Positions 1 to 11,703 of a stretch of DNA of 64,000 nt are shown here, in pieces. The position numbers were made by a program, and so were the translations under genes. Below the pieces are notes generated by a model. It was not told where the DNA came from and did no database searches. It was given only the letters and a program-made list of their open reading frames with translations. The DNA is from Xenopus tropicalis. Lineage: Eukaryota; Chordata; Amphibia; Anura; Pipidae. The stretch lies in assembly GCF_000004195.4 (NCBI RefSeq), contig NC_030678.2:87084904-87148903 (forward strand), given 5' to 3'. Numbering within the stretch: the stretch's first letter is position 1; each line of letters starts with the position of its first letter.

Positions 1-1087
1 GATTAGAATCTCTCCGAATGATAGCCTGCCGCCTGTACACTGTGCCTTCTCCTGATAGGGGAATCACAGCACAATATAACCCATTCTCGGCTACAAAGGA
101 TTTTTCTCCCGGCATCAACTAATTTCTCTAGGCGTAGGATGGATGATATGTTATTTGTAAAAGATCAGCTTGGGGCATTGTGAATAATAGATATATAAGT
201 AGAGTGGATGCATAAAGGAGAGAGCTGAAAAGCCTGTCCGGGCACTAATGTGAGAGAGGAGTGGGTGTGCGGAGGAAGAATCTATGGTGTACAAAAGGAG
301 AGAAAGCTGAGAAAAAGGGAATACAAAGAGCCACGAGCAGAGTTAGTAAAAACAAAGCAAAGATGAAAAGACTATACAAGGCAAGAAGAAGAAACTAGGA
401 TGAATCAATGAGATAGATGCACATGGAGGAGTGAGAAAGGGAGGGAAAGCAGGGATAGAAGATATAAAAGGACAGCAAGAGAAAGGAAGGGAGCGATATA
501 CAGTAGGCATCTCAGTGCTAGACTTGTATAAACTGAACTGTCGTAAGATGCTAGGAAACTTCACCTGGTTCTATTTACCTCCTGCATTGGTCAGTTCTTG
601 TATGTACACCCTTCTATTTTACAGCACTGTGGAATATAATGGTTCTTTGAAAATCATAAATTAGTTGTGTGGCCAATGCCAGTTAATCAGTCACTCATCC
701 TCTTTGACTACAAAGTTTAAAACAGACATTTGATAAGCTAGGATGAAAAGACTTTTTAAAAACTATTTTGTGCATGTACCAGCCTTGGAGTTGAGAAGGA
801 AAAGCAAGACCAGATGTGGTGCCTCATTAGAGGAAGGTTATTGTAACAAGCAGGTTGCTATGTCTACATCTCAAAGGCCTCTCATAGAATAGTCTTCTAT
901 ATATCTAGCTATCTATCTCTACAGGGGCATAAGGGGAACTTCACAGACAGAAAAAGTAGGAAACGGAGGAAACGGGTCTTGAAACCTGGAAAGCATAAGA
1001 TGTGTTGTTGTGTCTTTATCCAGTAGGTATGATGTACAGTAGGTATGTGTGTGAAGTGTAGGAACAAGACCATGGAGGGCTGAAATG
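1..1087. other. Anonymous AT-rich DNA with a purine-rich stretch
   Basis: I see no gene or recognisable repeat here. Positions about 230-500 are clearly purine-rich on the plus strand (many GAGA, GGAGG and AAAGAG runs). Short open frames over that stretch look like products of composition rather than coding. Confidence 0.5.
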
Positions 1088-1507
1088 TTAAAGGAACAGT
1101 AACACCAAAAAATCCAAGTGTATAAAACTAATTCCAATATGATGTGCTGCTGCACTGGTACAACTGGTATTCTGCCTCAGAAACACTACTATAGTTTATA
1201 TAAACAAAGCTGCTGTGTAGCATGGGGGCAGCTATTCAAAGGTCAAAAGGCACAGGCACATAGCAGATAACAGATAAAACACTATTGTATTTTACAGAGT
1301 TTATCTGTTATTTGCTATGTAACCTGTGCCTTTTCTCGTGTTATCCAGCTTGAATGGCTGCCCCCATGGCTACACAGCAGCTCATTTATATAAACTCTTG
1401 TAGGGTTTCTGTAGCAAAGGCACACATTTTACCAGTGTAGGGCAACAGTACATTATATTTCATTTGCTTTAAAAAATTAAATTTTTTTGGTGTTACTGTT
1501 CCTTTAA
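1088..1507. mobile_element. T2-type MITE, 420 bp, with TTAA ends
   Basis: The element begins TTAAAGGAACAGTAACACCA and ends with the reverse complement of the same sequence, so both ends carry TTAA and an inverted repeat of at least 20 bp. Inside, the arms around 1195-1280 and 1315-1400 also pair (AGCTGCTGTGTAGC against its complement, and TTTATATAAAC motifs at both sides), so the whole element can fold back on itself. TTAA target sites and TTAAAGG termini are characteristic of the Xenopus T2 family, thought to be moved by Kolobok-type transposases. No coding capacity is present. Confidence 0.88.
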
Positions 1508-1681
1508 ATGCAAATACTTTACGTTATATTTCCACTTTTGGTAGGGTTTCAGAGAGTCAGAACCTGCTGTCGCAAAGAAATCAATAAAGCATAGCCACAT
1601 AGGACTTTACCAAATTAAGTAGCAGAATGTAAATAGCACAACTTTTGGGGGCATGTTCCTTTCTGCCTGAATGTTTGATAA

Positions 1682-1787
1682 ATCCTTGCACCTAGTATTT
1701 TTCACTGCAAAATCATCATCTCTCATCAAATTAACTAATTTGATGAGAAATTATGATTTTGCAGTGAAAAATACTAGGTGCAAGGAT
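1682..1787. repeat. Near-perfect 51-bp-arm palindrome
   Basis: The left arm starts ATCCTTGCACCTAGTATT and is matched by its reverse complement at 1738-1787 with two mismatches over about 51 bp. The loop is only a few bases. It has no recognised family termini. It could be a small fold-back element or a locally generated inverted duplication. Confidence 0.9.
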
Positions 1788-2879
1788 GTTTGTAACAAAA
1801 AAACATCCTATTACTCTTCCATTCCTTGTTGATTTAAAACATTTTATTAGAATAAACTGGATAGCTTTAGGGCTAATGTGTATCTGATGTTAAAAAATGT
1901 TAAACAATGAGCAGATCAATTGAATGCTAGCTCATTTCTTCTTGAGTAAGCTACTCCCAAAGGATGCTATGTTAAGTGGGAGCTACTTGGTTATAGACCA
2001 GCTGTTCTACAGTACTGGTAGTAGGACACAATTTTGAGGGCTAAGCAAGTATGATCAGCCAAGAATACACTGAGAAGGGTTAGTTATGTCATTATTGTGA
2101 GTATTTGTACCAATATGGGTGCCCAGTGTAAGTCAAGGGGTAACTTCTTATAATTTCTAAGATTATATACTGTAAGATTGCAAAAGTTTGCTAACCATTG
2201 GTTTAGAAGCTTCCATGTAGCTGTAGCTAGTAAAGCTGCAGAAAACTTGATGAACATTTTTAACCTGCCAACATTCTCATTGATTTTTGGCATCATTTCT
2301 TTTGCAATTGTTTTGCAGTAAATCATGCAAAATGGCGGCATGTAAATGACATTTTTTGCAACCACAAATTTTTATCAATTTGTTTCTCCTCTGTAACCTG
2401 TATTTGTAATTGCTGCTAAATTCCAAATTACTCCTTCACCCCATTTCCCCTCCCTCTTGTTATTTCAAAACAATATTTCCACACAAACATCAACAAGATT
2501 TGTTTAAGTGTTTGTGGTTAAGAGAAAGTCACAGTAATTGGAAGCTAAAGAAACTCACACCTGCAAAGCATTGGGGTATCATTTTTTAACTGTAAAAATA
2601 CTGACTTTTTTTTGTTTATTTCAAACCATAGTTAGAGTGGTTACTTCTGGGATAAAGTTTCTATTATTTTAACAAGATTACCAATAAATGAAACCATTGT
2701 CACATAATCTTATGAGTGTGCATCCCAACTTTAACCATAACTGACTTTCAGTCTGGGCTTAAGGAATGCTAATAACTGGCCTTTAGGCTCCAGCCATGCA
2801 TCCACTGCTTAGAGTTCCCATAGGGTTCACCTAACAATATGGAAACATCTGGGTTGCACTTAGGGCTGCCAAACTGATA
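1788..2879. other. Anonymous AT-rich DNA
   Basis: I see no coding region, RNA gene or recognised transposon. Open frames are short and have no recognisable motif. Confidence 0.4.
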
Positions 2880-2887
2880 ATATAGGT

Positions 2888-3718
2888 CAGTGCTGTCCAA
2901 CCGCATGCGGCCCTTGACCCCCCTCTGTGTGGCCCCCCACCTGTCTGGCTGCTTTGATGGCTTACCTTTGTGTAAGCTTTAAATGGTATCAGTATTGAGA
3001 TTAACTGGCCCCCTGCATGGTTATCACCTCAGATTCAGGCTGTAATCACTCTGCATTGTAAAAAATGTAATCCCCAGTGTTGTTCACACCTTTTAATCTC
3101 TGCATTGTTCACCCCCTGCAGTGTTCACACCTCAGGCTCAGGCTGTAATCGCCCACATTGTTCACCTCTTCACACCTCAGACATTGTATGTACTGCCTGG
3201 CCTATGCTGCCTGTGTATAGGCAGCATAGGGTAGGCAGAGTATGGCACATAGGCAGCATAGGGCAGGGAGGGTATGGCACAAACAGGCAGGGCAGGCAGA
3301 GGATGGCACCCACAGGCAGCATAGGACAGGCAGAGTATGGCACACACAGGCAGCATAGAGTGTGCCATACTCTATGCTGCCTGTGGGAGGTGAACCTGGC
3401 AGGGGTTTGTTCTGGGAGTTTGTTAGCAGTTGGAGATAGCCATTAAATGGTCCCTAAGGTGTGTAATTATGTGCTGGGGGTTGCTGTGCTATCCACAGGG
3501 GAGGAGGAGGCATATGGATTTAAGGGTGTGTCTTAAATATAACATAATATAATTTTTTAACATATGAATGATGGTTGATATCCCTGCAGCCACCATTGTG
3601 ATAAAATGGGTGTGGTTTGAAGTGGGGGAGTGGCCAAAACTGGCTTCCATTAGCGGCCCTCCACCATGTATGCGAGAGAAATTCCGGCCCTCGGCACCGC
3701 AGAAGTTGGACAGCACTG
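2888..3718. mobile_element. hAT-like non-autonomous transposon, 831 bp, 8-bp duplication ATATAGGT
   Basis: The ends are CAGTGCTGTCCAACC and its inverted counterpart ending GTTGGACAGCACTG. Identical 8-bp flanks, ATATAGGT, lie at 2880-2887 and 3719-3726. An 8-bp target duplication with CAG...CTG termini is the hAT superfamily signature. No transposase is encoded. The centre (about 3205-3390) holds a minisatellite built from GGCAGCATAGGGCAGGCAG-like units, and the last unit is partly inverted. The open frames across it only reflect the tandem repeat. Confidence 0.9.
3205..3390. repeat. Minisatellite inside the hAT-like element
   Basis: About four degenerate units of roughly 40-45 bp share the words GGCAGCATAG, GGGCAGGCAG and TATGGCAC. 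Near 3350-3385 the word CTATGCTGCCTGTG appears in inverted orientation, which gives a local hairpin. Confidence 0.8.
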
Positions 3719-3726
3719 ATATAGGT

Positions 3727-4438
3727 GATGACTGAATAAGTGTAAAACAATTGTTACAAAAGTCTGGTTTATGGACAAAATTTGCTTTGAGTTTTGCTCC
3801 CTGCTTTCTCTTTTAGTGAATGACGTCTTTACTTTTACTGCTGTCTTTTGTGTCAACCTGCACCGATGGCTCTTTCACACTACCACCCATCTGTTCTCTC
3901 CTTATTTCTTTCTTTATAAGATATACCACCAACCAGAAACCCCCACAACCACCTTTCATCCTGGTCTACCAAGCTAATTTTTCTGTTGTGAACCAGTGCT
4001 TGTGGCCTTATCACATGCAACACATAGTATAAAGCACATTGGACTATAAATGTACACAAATGATTTGAGCATGCTTGGAGTGGAAATCCAACAACATCAG
4101 ATATATTCCTTAAAGCAATGCTGTTTGAGTAAACAATTTTAGACCTCTCCACAGCCAGTGAGACCATGAAAGCAAGAAAATTCTATAATGAGAAACCTGA
4201 AGGCTCTTTATGCACCCAGCTCCCTCAAACAAAGACAAGAGGTCCTCTGCACTTATACATTATCAATATATTAAGAACATTAAGACAATTTGTGCATGAA
4301 CCTACTAAAAAAAACAGGGATTGTTTGCCCATATATTGTAATATATACAAGCTGACCAACTACATCAAAGTAATCCCTGGTCTGGCCAGTCCTACACTCT
4401 TTTATGTGATTCATTAAGAATTCTACTGCTTCATTATA
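3727..4438. other. Anonymous DNA
   Basis: No gene or repeat family recognised. Overlapping short frames on both strands around 3770-4170 have no domain or signal that I can identify. Confidence 0.4.
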
Positions 4439-4568
4439 CAGAGACTGAGTTTTGCCTGCAACTTGCTTTCCATGGTTAGAACTGCCCTTTTTATTGGTTG
4501 TAGTTCCTAGTCCCCCATTTGTGGGTTTTAATCTTGGAAAGCAAGTTTCAGGTAAAACTTAGTCCCTG
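4439..4568. mobile_element. Fold-back MITE, 130 bp
   Basis: The left arm (CAGAGACTGAGTTTTGCC...) and the right arm (the complement of CAGGGACTAAGTTTTACC...) pair over about 33 bp, including the shared core ACTTGCTTTCC. The outer bases CAG/CTG suggest a hAT-type relative, but I found no clear 8-bp flanking duplication, so the family is uncertain. Confidence 0.7.
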
Positions 4569-5378
4569 TGAAAAATGAACAATGTATACAGGCAGCACTC
4601 CTTTATTATAGCCTTTTTATATGGGAAGGAGACAGGGGTCAGATATAGAACAGGGGTAAATATCAGCTAACTAATGCTGTAATTTAAAAGATATAATAAC
4701 ATACATTAGGCAAAAACAAAAAAAATGTAGGTAGATCCCACCCTTAAATAAGTGAGCAAAACAATACAATAAAGCAGAAAATTGCAAGTAAAAGACATCC
4801 AACTTAACATAGGCTAAGATAAAGCATTCTGTATTTTTTTATTAAAACATCCTTCTGCATTGATAGGTTTATAATTACCTATAATAATGTATGCAGTATA
4901 TTTATATATATACTGAGAGTGTATCCATTTTAACTAGCAATATTGCACCCAGAAAGAGTATTTTATTATTTTTCATCTTTCCTAACGTAGTTTCGATGTT
5001 CCACACGATTTGTGTGCCTTGCCTTCCTCTAAGCTCAATGCTGCTGGCATTTTATCGTAGTGTTCGCATTTTAGGAGGATTTTCATTAAATTTTAATAGC
5101 TGATATCTGAAAGGAGCTACAACTAGCAGTTATAAAGTAAGAATCATTTCCAGAACAGAATTTGTTGTACATAGCTGTTGTGTCCAGGGCAAGTCATCTT
5201 CTCCTGTGAGACGGGTTTAGAAATTGTTCTGCTGTTCAAAAATTAAGATGAGTGCTTATATATTACCTGAAGTGATTCTCAAGACTGCACTATTATTCTT
5301 TCACTGAAGGGGAAATAGTATTACTTTTTGGTGATACTTTCCCAAAGAAAACCATTTAAATGTTTTTTTAAATTAGTT
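4569..5378. other. Anonymous AT-rich DNA
   Basis: No supported feature. Several A/T homopolymer runs are present around 4700-4900. Confidence 0.4.
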
Positions 5379-5386
5379 CCACTGAG

Positions 5387-5698
5387 TAGTGATGTGCGTG
5401 TTGACCCACAACCAGGGAGACCCATGGATTTGACACATAGTTCAGGCGGGTTAGGGCTAAAAATTTTTTCGGCCATTGCAGTTTCGGGTTGGGTGTGGAT
5501 CAGACTAGCAAAGTACACTCTCCTCTTCCTCTGCTCTTGAAATTTCCCTGTCTTGGAACCTAAGGCAGAAGTAGTGTACAGAGCAGAAAGACATGGCACG
5601 GGTCCTACAATGGCAACATTTTGCAGGTTGGGGGGGGTTAAGTACTTGCAGGTTAGGGTCAGGTGCAGGTTCAGTTTTTCCTGACCTACACATCCCTG
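5387..5698. mobile_element. hAT-like MITE, 312 bp, 8-bp duplication CCACTGAG
   Basis: Identical octamers CCACTGAG lie at 5379-5386 and 5699-5706. The element starts TAGTGATGTGCG and its complement starts CAGGGATGTGTAGG, an imperfect terminal inverted repeat. The size, ends and 8-bp duplication fit a short hAT derivative. It has no coding capacity. Confidence 0.82.
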
Positions 5699-6073
5699 CC
5701 ACTGAGCCCCCTAGATCTCTAATGTAAATGACCCAAAACATATTTACAGATGTAAGAGAATTCACAAATATATTGTGATCAGCTGATCAGCTATATGGAG
5801 GATACGAGGATACTGTGTAATTTTGACTACAAATCAACTGTTTTTAAAGTTTCCAAGTCCAGTTGCAGGAACAAAGAACATGGAGCCAGGCTTACACAGA
5901 TCCGGTGGGAGAATTCTTTTGCATACAAATTGGGCCACTGGCCCTTAAGATTAAGATTTATTGTGGTTTAACCATATAACCCTTATATTGCTCAAAAACA
6001 GCTCCCAAGCATGCTTAAATCACTAACTAACGTTCTGAGTAACGTTTGAATGTGCAAACAGTGTTTTCCCCCT

Positions 6074-6729
6074 TTAAAGGACATGTAAACCCCACACACA
6101 GAAAATGTAATCAGTAAATAGCCTCTTTGAAATCTTTTAATACCTGGCACTCTGGTTGTCCAGAAGTTAATAGGAAGGCTGCAACATCCCCTTAATCACT
6201 TAGATTTCCTTCTCCTCTTGTAACCCACTCGGCCCCCTCCCTCAGGAATTTACTTTGCCTTCTGGCTTGTGAGCATGCTCAGTTGTTCTAAGCTCAGCTT
6301 ACTAAACATGCCCTCCAGTCTAGCAACCAGTGAAGAAATGGCATTGCTGGTACCCATAGAAACTCAGCTCTAGCTGTCTGCTTCAGTATATTTTTTTTCT
6401 CCTAACTTTCTCTCCTGAGCTCAGCTCAAACAAAACAGAACTTTTATCAGACAGTTCTGCCTGTGTGAGCCTGCATTCTTGATGAAATATATGCTGAAAG
6501 GGTCTATGTGTGTGTGTGTGTATATACTGTTTCCAGATTTAAAGGTGTCTGCTTATGTATCAGAGGAAAAATGGCCACCGGGTAAAAGCTGCTATTTGCT
6601 TTAGGAAAATGTGATGGTGCTAGCAAACAAAGGGGGGATATTTGCAGTACAAATGATGCCATTTGGGTGGGGGAGACCTGCCCAACTGACATAAATTGTA
6701 GGCAAATGTAGGCTTTACATGTCCTTTAA
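6074..6729. mobile_element. T2-type MITE, 656 bp
   Basis: TTAAAGGACATGTAAACCCC at the left is mirrored by GGCTTTACATGTCCTTTAA at the right, and both ends carry TTAA. A (TG)n run lies inside near 6507-6524. It belongs to the same TTAA superfamily as the element at 1088 but to a different subfamily. Confidence 0.88.
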
Positions 6730-6800
6730 AATCATTAGTTGACTGGAATGGTCAGGTGCCAGGCAAAAGCTACAGAATTGATGTGTCAGTATCCCTTTAA
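6730..6800. mobile_element. Right end of a second T2-type element
   Basis: The sequence ends GTGTCAGTATCCCTTTAA, the complement of a TTAAAGGGATACTGACAC terminus. It directly abuts the preceding T2 element and has no matching left end, so it is a truncated copy. Confidence 0.5.
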
Positions 6801-8480
6801 AGGCAGCTGCAGCAAAGAAATGGGTTGTCATATTGTACAAATCTGTTTCTAGATTAACCTTACACCTGCCTCCAAATCATCCTTATTAGAACTCCAGAAA
6901 ACAAATAGACATCTATGCAAGTAATATCTCCCGCACACATCTGTCATGCACACCAATCCTGTCATCTCAACAGTACAGCTGCACACTCCCATGGCTGGAA
7001 TTCTAAGCATTCTTTTTTTTTTTCTTTTTTAGAGAATATTACCACTGATTACAGATTCAATCAGTTGTTCGGAGCAGCCTGTACCCAGCATTATCTGATA
7101 TTAATTTAGATTCAGTTCAGGTACAGTGTTCTATTTAAGAACAAAAACCCTTATCTTGTTCATGTGTATGTGGGTCTTTCTTGTTTTCCTCCCATTCGTG
7201 ATCTCCTTTCATGAAATCCTTTCAATCCTGTCTCTGTGGTGGTAATTTTACCAGTCGTAACCTCTGAGTTGACAAAACATTGTTGATGTGTCAGCTCGAG
7301 AAACTATTAAATCTCTGTTACAGGGAGATAATGAATTTGCTAATTACACTTACCTCTCATCATATTTCTTCTGCAAAGGCCTTACATGTTTTCATCTATG
7401 AATACAGCCTCTGGTTCCCTGCACATCTCACAATAACAAGAGAGCTACAGACAGATACTAAACTAAGCAGACTTCTATCCAAAGGCCTTGCTGCATTGTG
7501 AACTGCAAAAACTCACTCAGAAATGCAGTGCTACATTACAGTGTATAGTTATAATGCTTCCTGTTTATTCCAGGGATCATGTACAGAATGTCAGATGTGC
7601 CCCTTATGGCCAAAGAAAATCTCATTTTATTTTTCCCGTTTAAAGAATGAAGCAATTTTAATGCATGAGTTAAAAAGGCTTGATATTCAATAGAACACAG
7701 AAATGAAAATATAAAGTATTTATTAACCAGACAAAAATAAATATTTAGAGTTCCAGAAAGAGGAGAGAAAAAAATGAATGTGTATGTCTTTGAGGAACTC
7801 ATTAAGGAGGCAGAATAAGCAAAAAATAACATTGCAAGCATTATTTTCCACTAGGATGTATCATTGCCTGTTTACAATAACTCTCAGGAACACCTGTACT
7901 GACCAATGAGCATATATAGTTTGTTAACATGCATTATTTATATTGATACCTTACAATTTTATATTTTAACTGTTCTAATACCACTGAACCATAGTCATTG
8001 CTTTGGTGCAACTATCGGGCATCAAGTAAGCTGATGCCCGATAGGTTACAGTATATACTGGTCAACAATGTGACCATGGGGCAGGCTAGGACTGCATTCC
8101 ATTGTCTTTGTTTTAGGTTAGCCCACAAAGCTGTAAAATAGGCTTGACATATCCATGGGATAACAATTTCTTGGATCAATCCTGCAATAAAGATCAAGGA
8201 ATTAAATTGCATTTGAAGGCTTTATTTCTTTGTGCCTAAGCTACTGCTGAAAGACTTTATGTAAGTTTATCCATATACGTATTATGGTGTACTGGAGGCA
8301 GAAGAAAAAAAACTTAGTGGTCAAACACCATTTCCTGTTGGTGAATAGTAAACACACTGCCAATGACATCAGCAAACTAAGTGCAGCTTTAGATCTATGG
8401 AACACTGAACAGTTAGATCAATAATGACAAGTCAAAATGCTCAGTGCCCAATAGACTTAATGCTACATTTTAAAAATCTG
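6801..8480. other. Anonymous AT-rich DNA with a small hairpin
   Basis: No gene recognised. A 13-bp perfect inverted repeat (CTATCGGGCATCA and its complement, 7-bp loop) sits at 8012-8044. Confidence 0.5.
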
Positions 8481-8705
8481 TTAAATGGGTGGTTCAGCTT
8501 TAGGTTCTTGACCTATTCTTAGCAATTTTTATTTGTTTTTATTTTTTATAGTTTTTGAATTATTTGTTTTCCTCTTCAGCCTCTTTCCGGTTCCAAATAG
8601 GGGTCACTGACCCCAGCAGCCAATAAACTATTGCTCTGTGAGGCTATATTTCTATTGTTATTTTTATTGCTTATCAATAAAATATATATATAAGTATTAT
8701 ATATT
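8481..8705 (+). mobile_element. Truncated T2-type MITE (TTAAA...GGTGGTTCA family)
   Basis: It starts TTAAATGGGTGGTTCAGCTT and continues with the diagnostic block GGGGTCACTGACCCC (8604-8618), which I know from an abundant Xenopus TTAA element. The right terminus is missing or degraded. A second fragment of the same family lies in the opposite orientation at 44393-44498. Confidence 0.65.
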
Positions 8706-9625
8706 CAGTCATCTTAGGTCTAAATTACAAAACGTCTTGAAAATGTTTTGATATGAATATATCATTTCTAATTAGTGGTTTGAATTAGGCTGTTGGCAAG
8801 CTTCATAGAAAAGTAAGGAATGGATTCAAGAAATGACGAGAAAGGATAAAAATAATGAATGTCATTTGTTATTGCTGTAAAGATGCATCAGGTTAACGTG
8901 GATATAAAACAAGATCACACAGAATATGAGGTTTTAAATGTGAAACATAAAAGACAAACTGGGTGACAACCATAGTTCATATCTACTGTCAATTAGAGCT
9001 CTTTGCTTGTGAATGAAAATATTTAGCAAATCAGAGGAATCATGTATTGCCACTAAGCTAAACAATGGCCTCCGCAAAATCTCACACTGTGTAATTTCAC
9101 ATCGAATGATCCAGCCACCTCGGGGGTGGAAATTTCACATTGTTTCTTCCTAATGTTCTCGTAGTGGATGTGAAAGCCCCCAGAGGAGGTGATAGAAAGA
9201 AGGGATGATGTTATCAGTATCCAATTACAGTTTGGTAGACTAAGACACAGAGATATAGAGAGAGAAGGATATACTTAAGTTCACACTCTGTAGTTTGCCC
9301 TGCAGTTGCAAGGACAATATGTTGAGTTCTTTCACGTGCCATAGATCATCAGAAATTAGGTTTAGGATAAAGCAGGCGTGACTGCCAAATGACAGCCTCT
9401 CAAAATTACAGAGATCACACAGTTTGATATCCTAGTTCTGCTAAAAATACACAGACTTGAATGTCTTTTAGTTTGTTTTATGATGCTCAAGATAAAAGAG
9501 ACTAATCTAAGTATTAAAACTTCAATGCTAGACAAGGAAAGTTTAAGATGCTACAGAATACTACACTGACAAACCAGTATACAGATGGATCCACAATCTA
9601 CATTTTTGATATACAGTAATGCATG
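8706..9625. other. Low-repeat DNA, possible conserved non-coding block
   Basis: I see no transposon ends or coding signal. The segment about 9050-9210 has balanced composition and no internal repeats. Such blocks sometimes mark vertebrate conserved non-coding elements, but conservation cannot be judged from one sequence. Confidence 0.25.
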
Positions 9626-9633
9626 CTATACTG

Positions 9634-9938
9634 CAGGGATCCCCAACATTTTTAACTTGTGACCCACACTCATATGTAGAAAGTGTTGGTGAGCCACACA
9701 AGCATACAAAATGGTCCTTGAGGATGTTAAATAAGGGCCATGATTGGTTACTTGGTAGCCCAGTATGGACTGCTAGCCTGCAGAAGGCTCTGCTTAGTAA
9801 AACTGTATCTTTGTGCTTCCAAAACATGCCTCCAAGCCAGAGATTTAAAAATAGGCACCTACTATTAGTCCACTGAGAGCAACATCAAAGGGGGTGGTGA
9901 GCAACATGTCGCTCACTAGCCCTGGTTGGAGATCACTC
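9634..9938. mobile_element. hAT-like MITE, 305 bp, duplication CTATACT(G/T)
   Basis: The left end CAGGGATCCCCAAC is answered by GTTGGAGATCACT near the right end. Flanking octamers CTATACTG (9626-9633) and CTATACTT (9939-9946) match at seven of eight bases. A related copy lies at 21011. The internal open frames on both strands are non-coding. Confidence 0.82.
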
Positions 9939-9946
9939 CTATACTT

Positions 9947-10908
9947 TGTATCTCATTACTTCACATATCTTACAGGGTATATAGACCATAGCTCTCCAAA
10001 GAAGCCACTCCAAATTTATTTGCAGATAAAAATGTGGGAAATATAAATATCAGTACTGGTGGTACTCTAGTAATCTTGCTAACTTTGTACTGCATATTAA
10101 GTATAACGTAAAAGCATGATGGGAGCTGTAGTCATAGAAATCCAGCATCATTGCTTTGCTCCAGTTGCACTTGCATTCATTATCCATTATATAACATGTT
10201 ATATAGCAAGGAGTAGCAGCAGAAAGATCACGTTAGAGCACACAGTTTTAAGAGAGAGCTTGAAATTTCATGGTCAAAAAGAAATTAAAGGAAACATTGA
10301 TTTTAAGAGAATGTACTGGAATATGCTGCAGTTGTAGCTTGAATGGAAAACTATGAAAGGTTTTGATCTCCTTCCTTTAAAGCAAAAAATGAATAGGGTC
10401 TGTGCAACCACATTTGTGATTTGTCCTATTGATGAGACAGAGTGTTTTCTGAAGTATTATCTGCTGAAGTGAAACTTCTTGCAACGGAACAAACCTAGGT
10501 CACAAAAGCCCTGCACTAAACCCTTTTCATACAAGTTGCTGCCTAAGGGACTAGAATATTAATGTTGTTAAACTTGCTATTAGCCTAGTAAAATTATAGC
10601 ACCTATAATACTAGTAAAAGTAAGTAACAAATATCTGATTGGTTGCTATGGGTTACTAGATCTAAACCCAAAAAACTTACTGATGTAAAAAAAAATTACA
10701 TAATAATCTATTTAAATATGATAACAGCAAGATGGCTGATGTAGTGCTTGTAAGCAGCATTCTTTCTTTCTTGCATAAAATATTGGTTAGCAGCAATCTT
10801 ACTAGTGAATTCTCTTGCATCTGGGATGAACCTCTAAGTCAGCAGCATCCTTATCTGTTAATTTCCTTGCATCTGTAATTACATCTTTGGCTATCTATGC
10901 TAGAGAAC
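9947..10908. other. Anonymous AT-rich DNA
   Basis: No gene or clear element. The short motif GATTGGTTGCTATGGGTTAC near 10639 recalls other frog MITEs but cannot be bounded. Confidence 0.4.
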
Positions 10909-10911
10909 TAA

Positions 10912-10994
10912 GGGCTTTGGTACACGGGGAGATTAGTCGCCCGCGAGCAGGGAGTTTTGCCGCGGGCGACTAATCTCCCCGTGTACCAGAGCCC
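10912..10994. mobile_element. 83-bp Harbinger-like hairpin MITE, TAA duplication
   Basis: Arms of about 35 bp (GGGCTTTGGTACACGGGGAG and its complement) pair with a single mismatch around a 15-base loop. TAA flanks both sides (10909-10911, 10995-10997). The terminus GGGCTCTGG-CACACGGGGAG is shared with the larger element at 38614. TWA trinucleotide duplications are typical of the PIF/Harbinger superfamily. The near identity of the arms suggests a young insertion or gene conversion between arms. Confidence 0.85.
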
Positions 10995-10997
10995 TAA

Positions 10998-11564
10998 GGG
11001 TCACAATGGGACAGTTTTATGGAGAGCTTACAACTCCAACATGTTAATGGAAAATGGGTGTGTCTGTAAGCTGCTGATTATCCTGCTTTATTTATATAGC
11101 CTTATAATAGTGTGTATTGCAGCTTTGCATGATTTTGTTGGGTACACATCACCAGTAGGTGTGTCAGACAAACAGATGTGCTTTCTTCACATCTTGCCCA
11201 TTTTATGAGATTGCCCTTAGCCAGCTCTGCCAAGAAAACGATCCACAAATGCATCACTCCTTTTATACCTAGTCATATTGTTGCTGCTCTTCCAGAGGCT
11301 GGCTGGAAAGAAATATAGAAATCATACAATAAATAAATAACATTTTTGGAAGCTCTTGGACTTGAAGAGGGAGAAGGAAATATCAGAAATGTTGGATTAT
11401 AAGGCTCTGCTAAATGTTTCAGTTTCAGCATGTTTAATATTTAATGGGATCATCAGATATACACGCACAAGATAAAATGAGTCTAAGGAAGGAAGACTAT
11501 ATATTATCGGCGATATGTACAGTCTTTAAACTTTGTTATTTCTGTTCTTTTTATAAACTAGGCA
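10998..11564. other. Anonymous DNA
   Basis: No supported feature. Confidence 0.35.
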
Positions 11565-11703
11565 AGGTTTAGAGAGGCTTCAGATGAGTATTTTTTGCCT
11601 TCCTCTGGATCAACTAGAAGTTAGGCAGGTTATATATAGGCATTATGGTTGAACATGAGGGATGTACGTCTTTTTTCAGCCTAACTTGCTATGTTACTAT
11701 GTT
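11565..11703 (+). mobile_element. CR1-type LINE 3' end fragment
   Basis: The stretch from AGAGAGGCTTCAGATGAGTA to the terminal TTGCTATGTTACTATG matches the 3' ends at 22968 (inverted) and 26700-26822. Shared words include GTTAGGCAGGTTATATATAGGC and GATGTACGTC. It is a 5'-truncated copy, as is usual for CR1 insertions. Confidence 0.75.

Noticed and set aside
3105..3446. Open frame of 113 codons rich in Gly, Arg and Gln
   Set aside because: It runs through the minisatellite of the hAT-like element. Its repeats are those of the DNA, and a frame on the opposite strand is also open.
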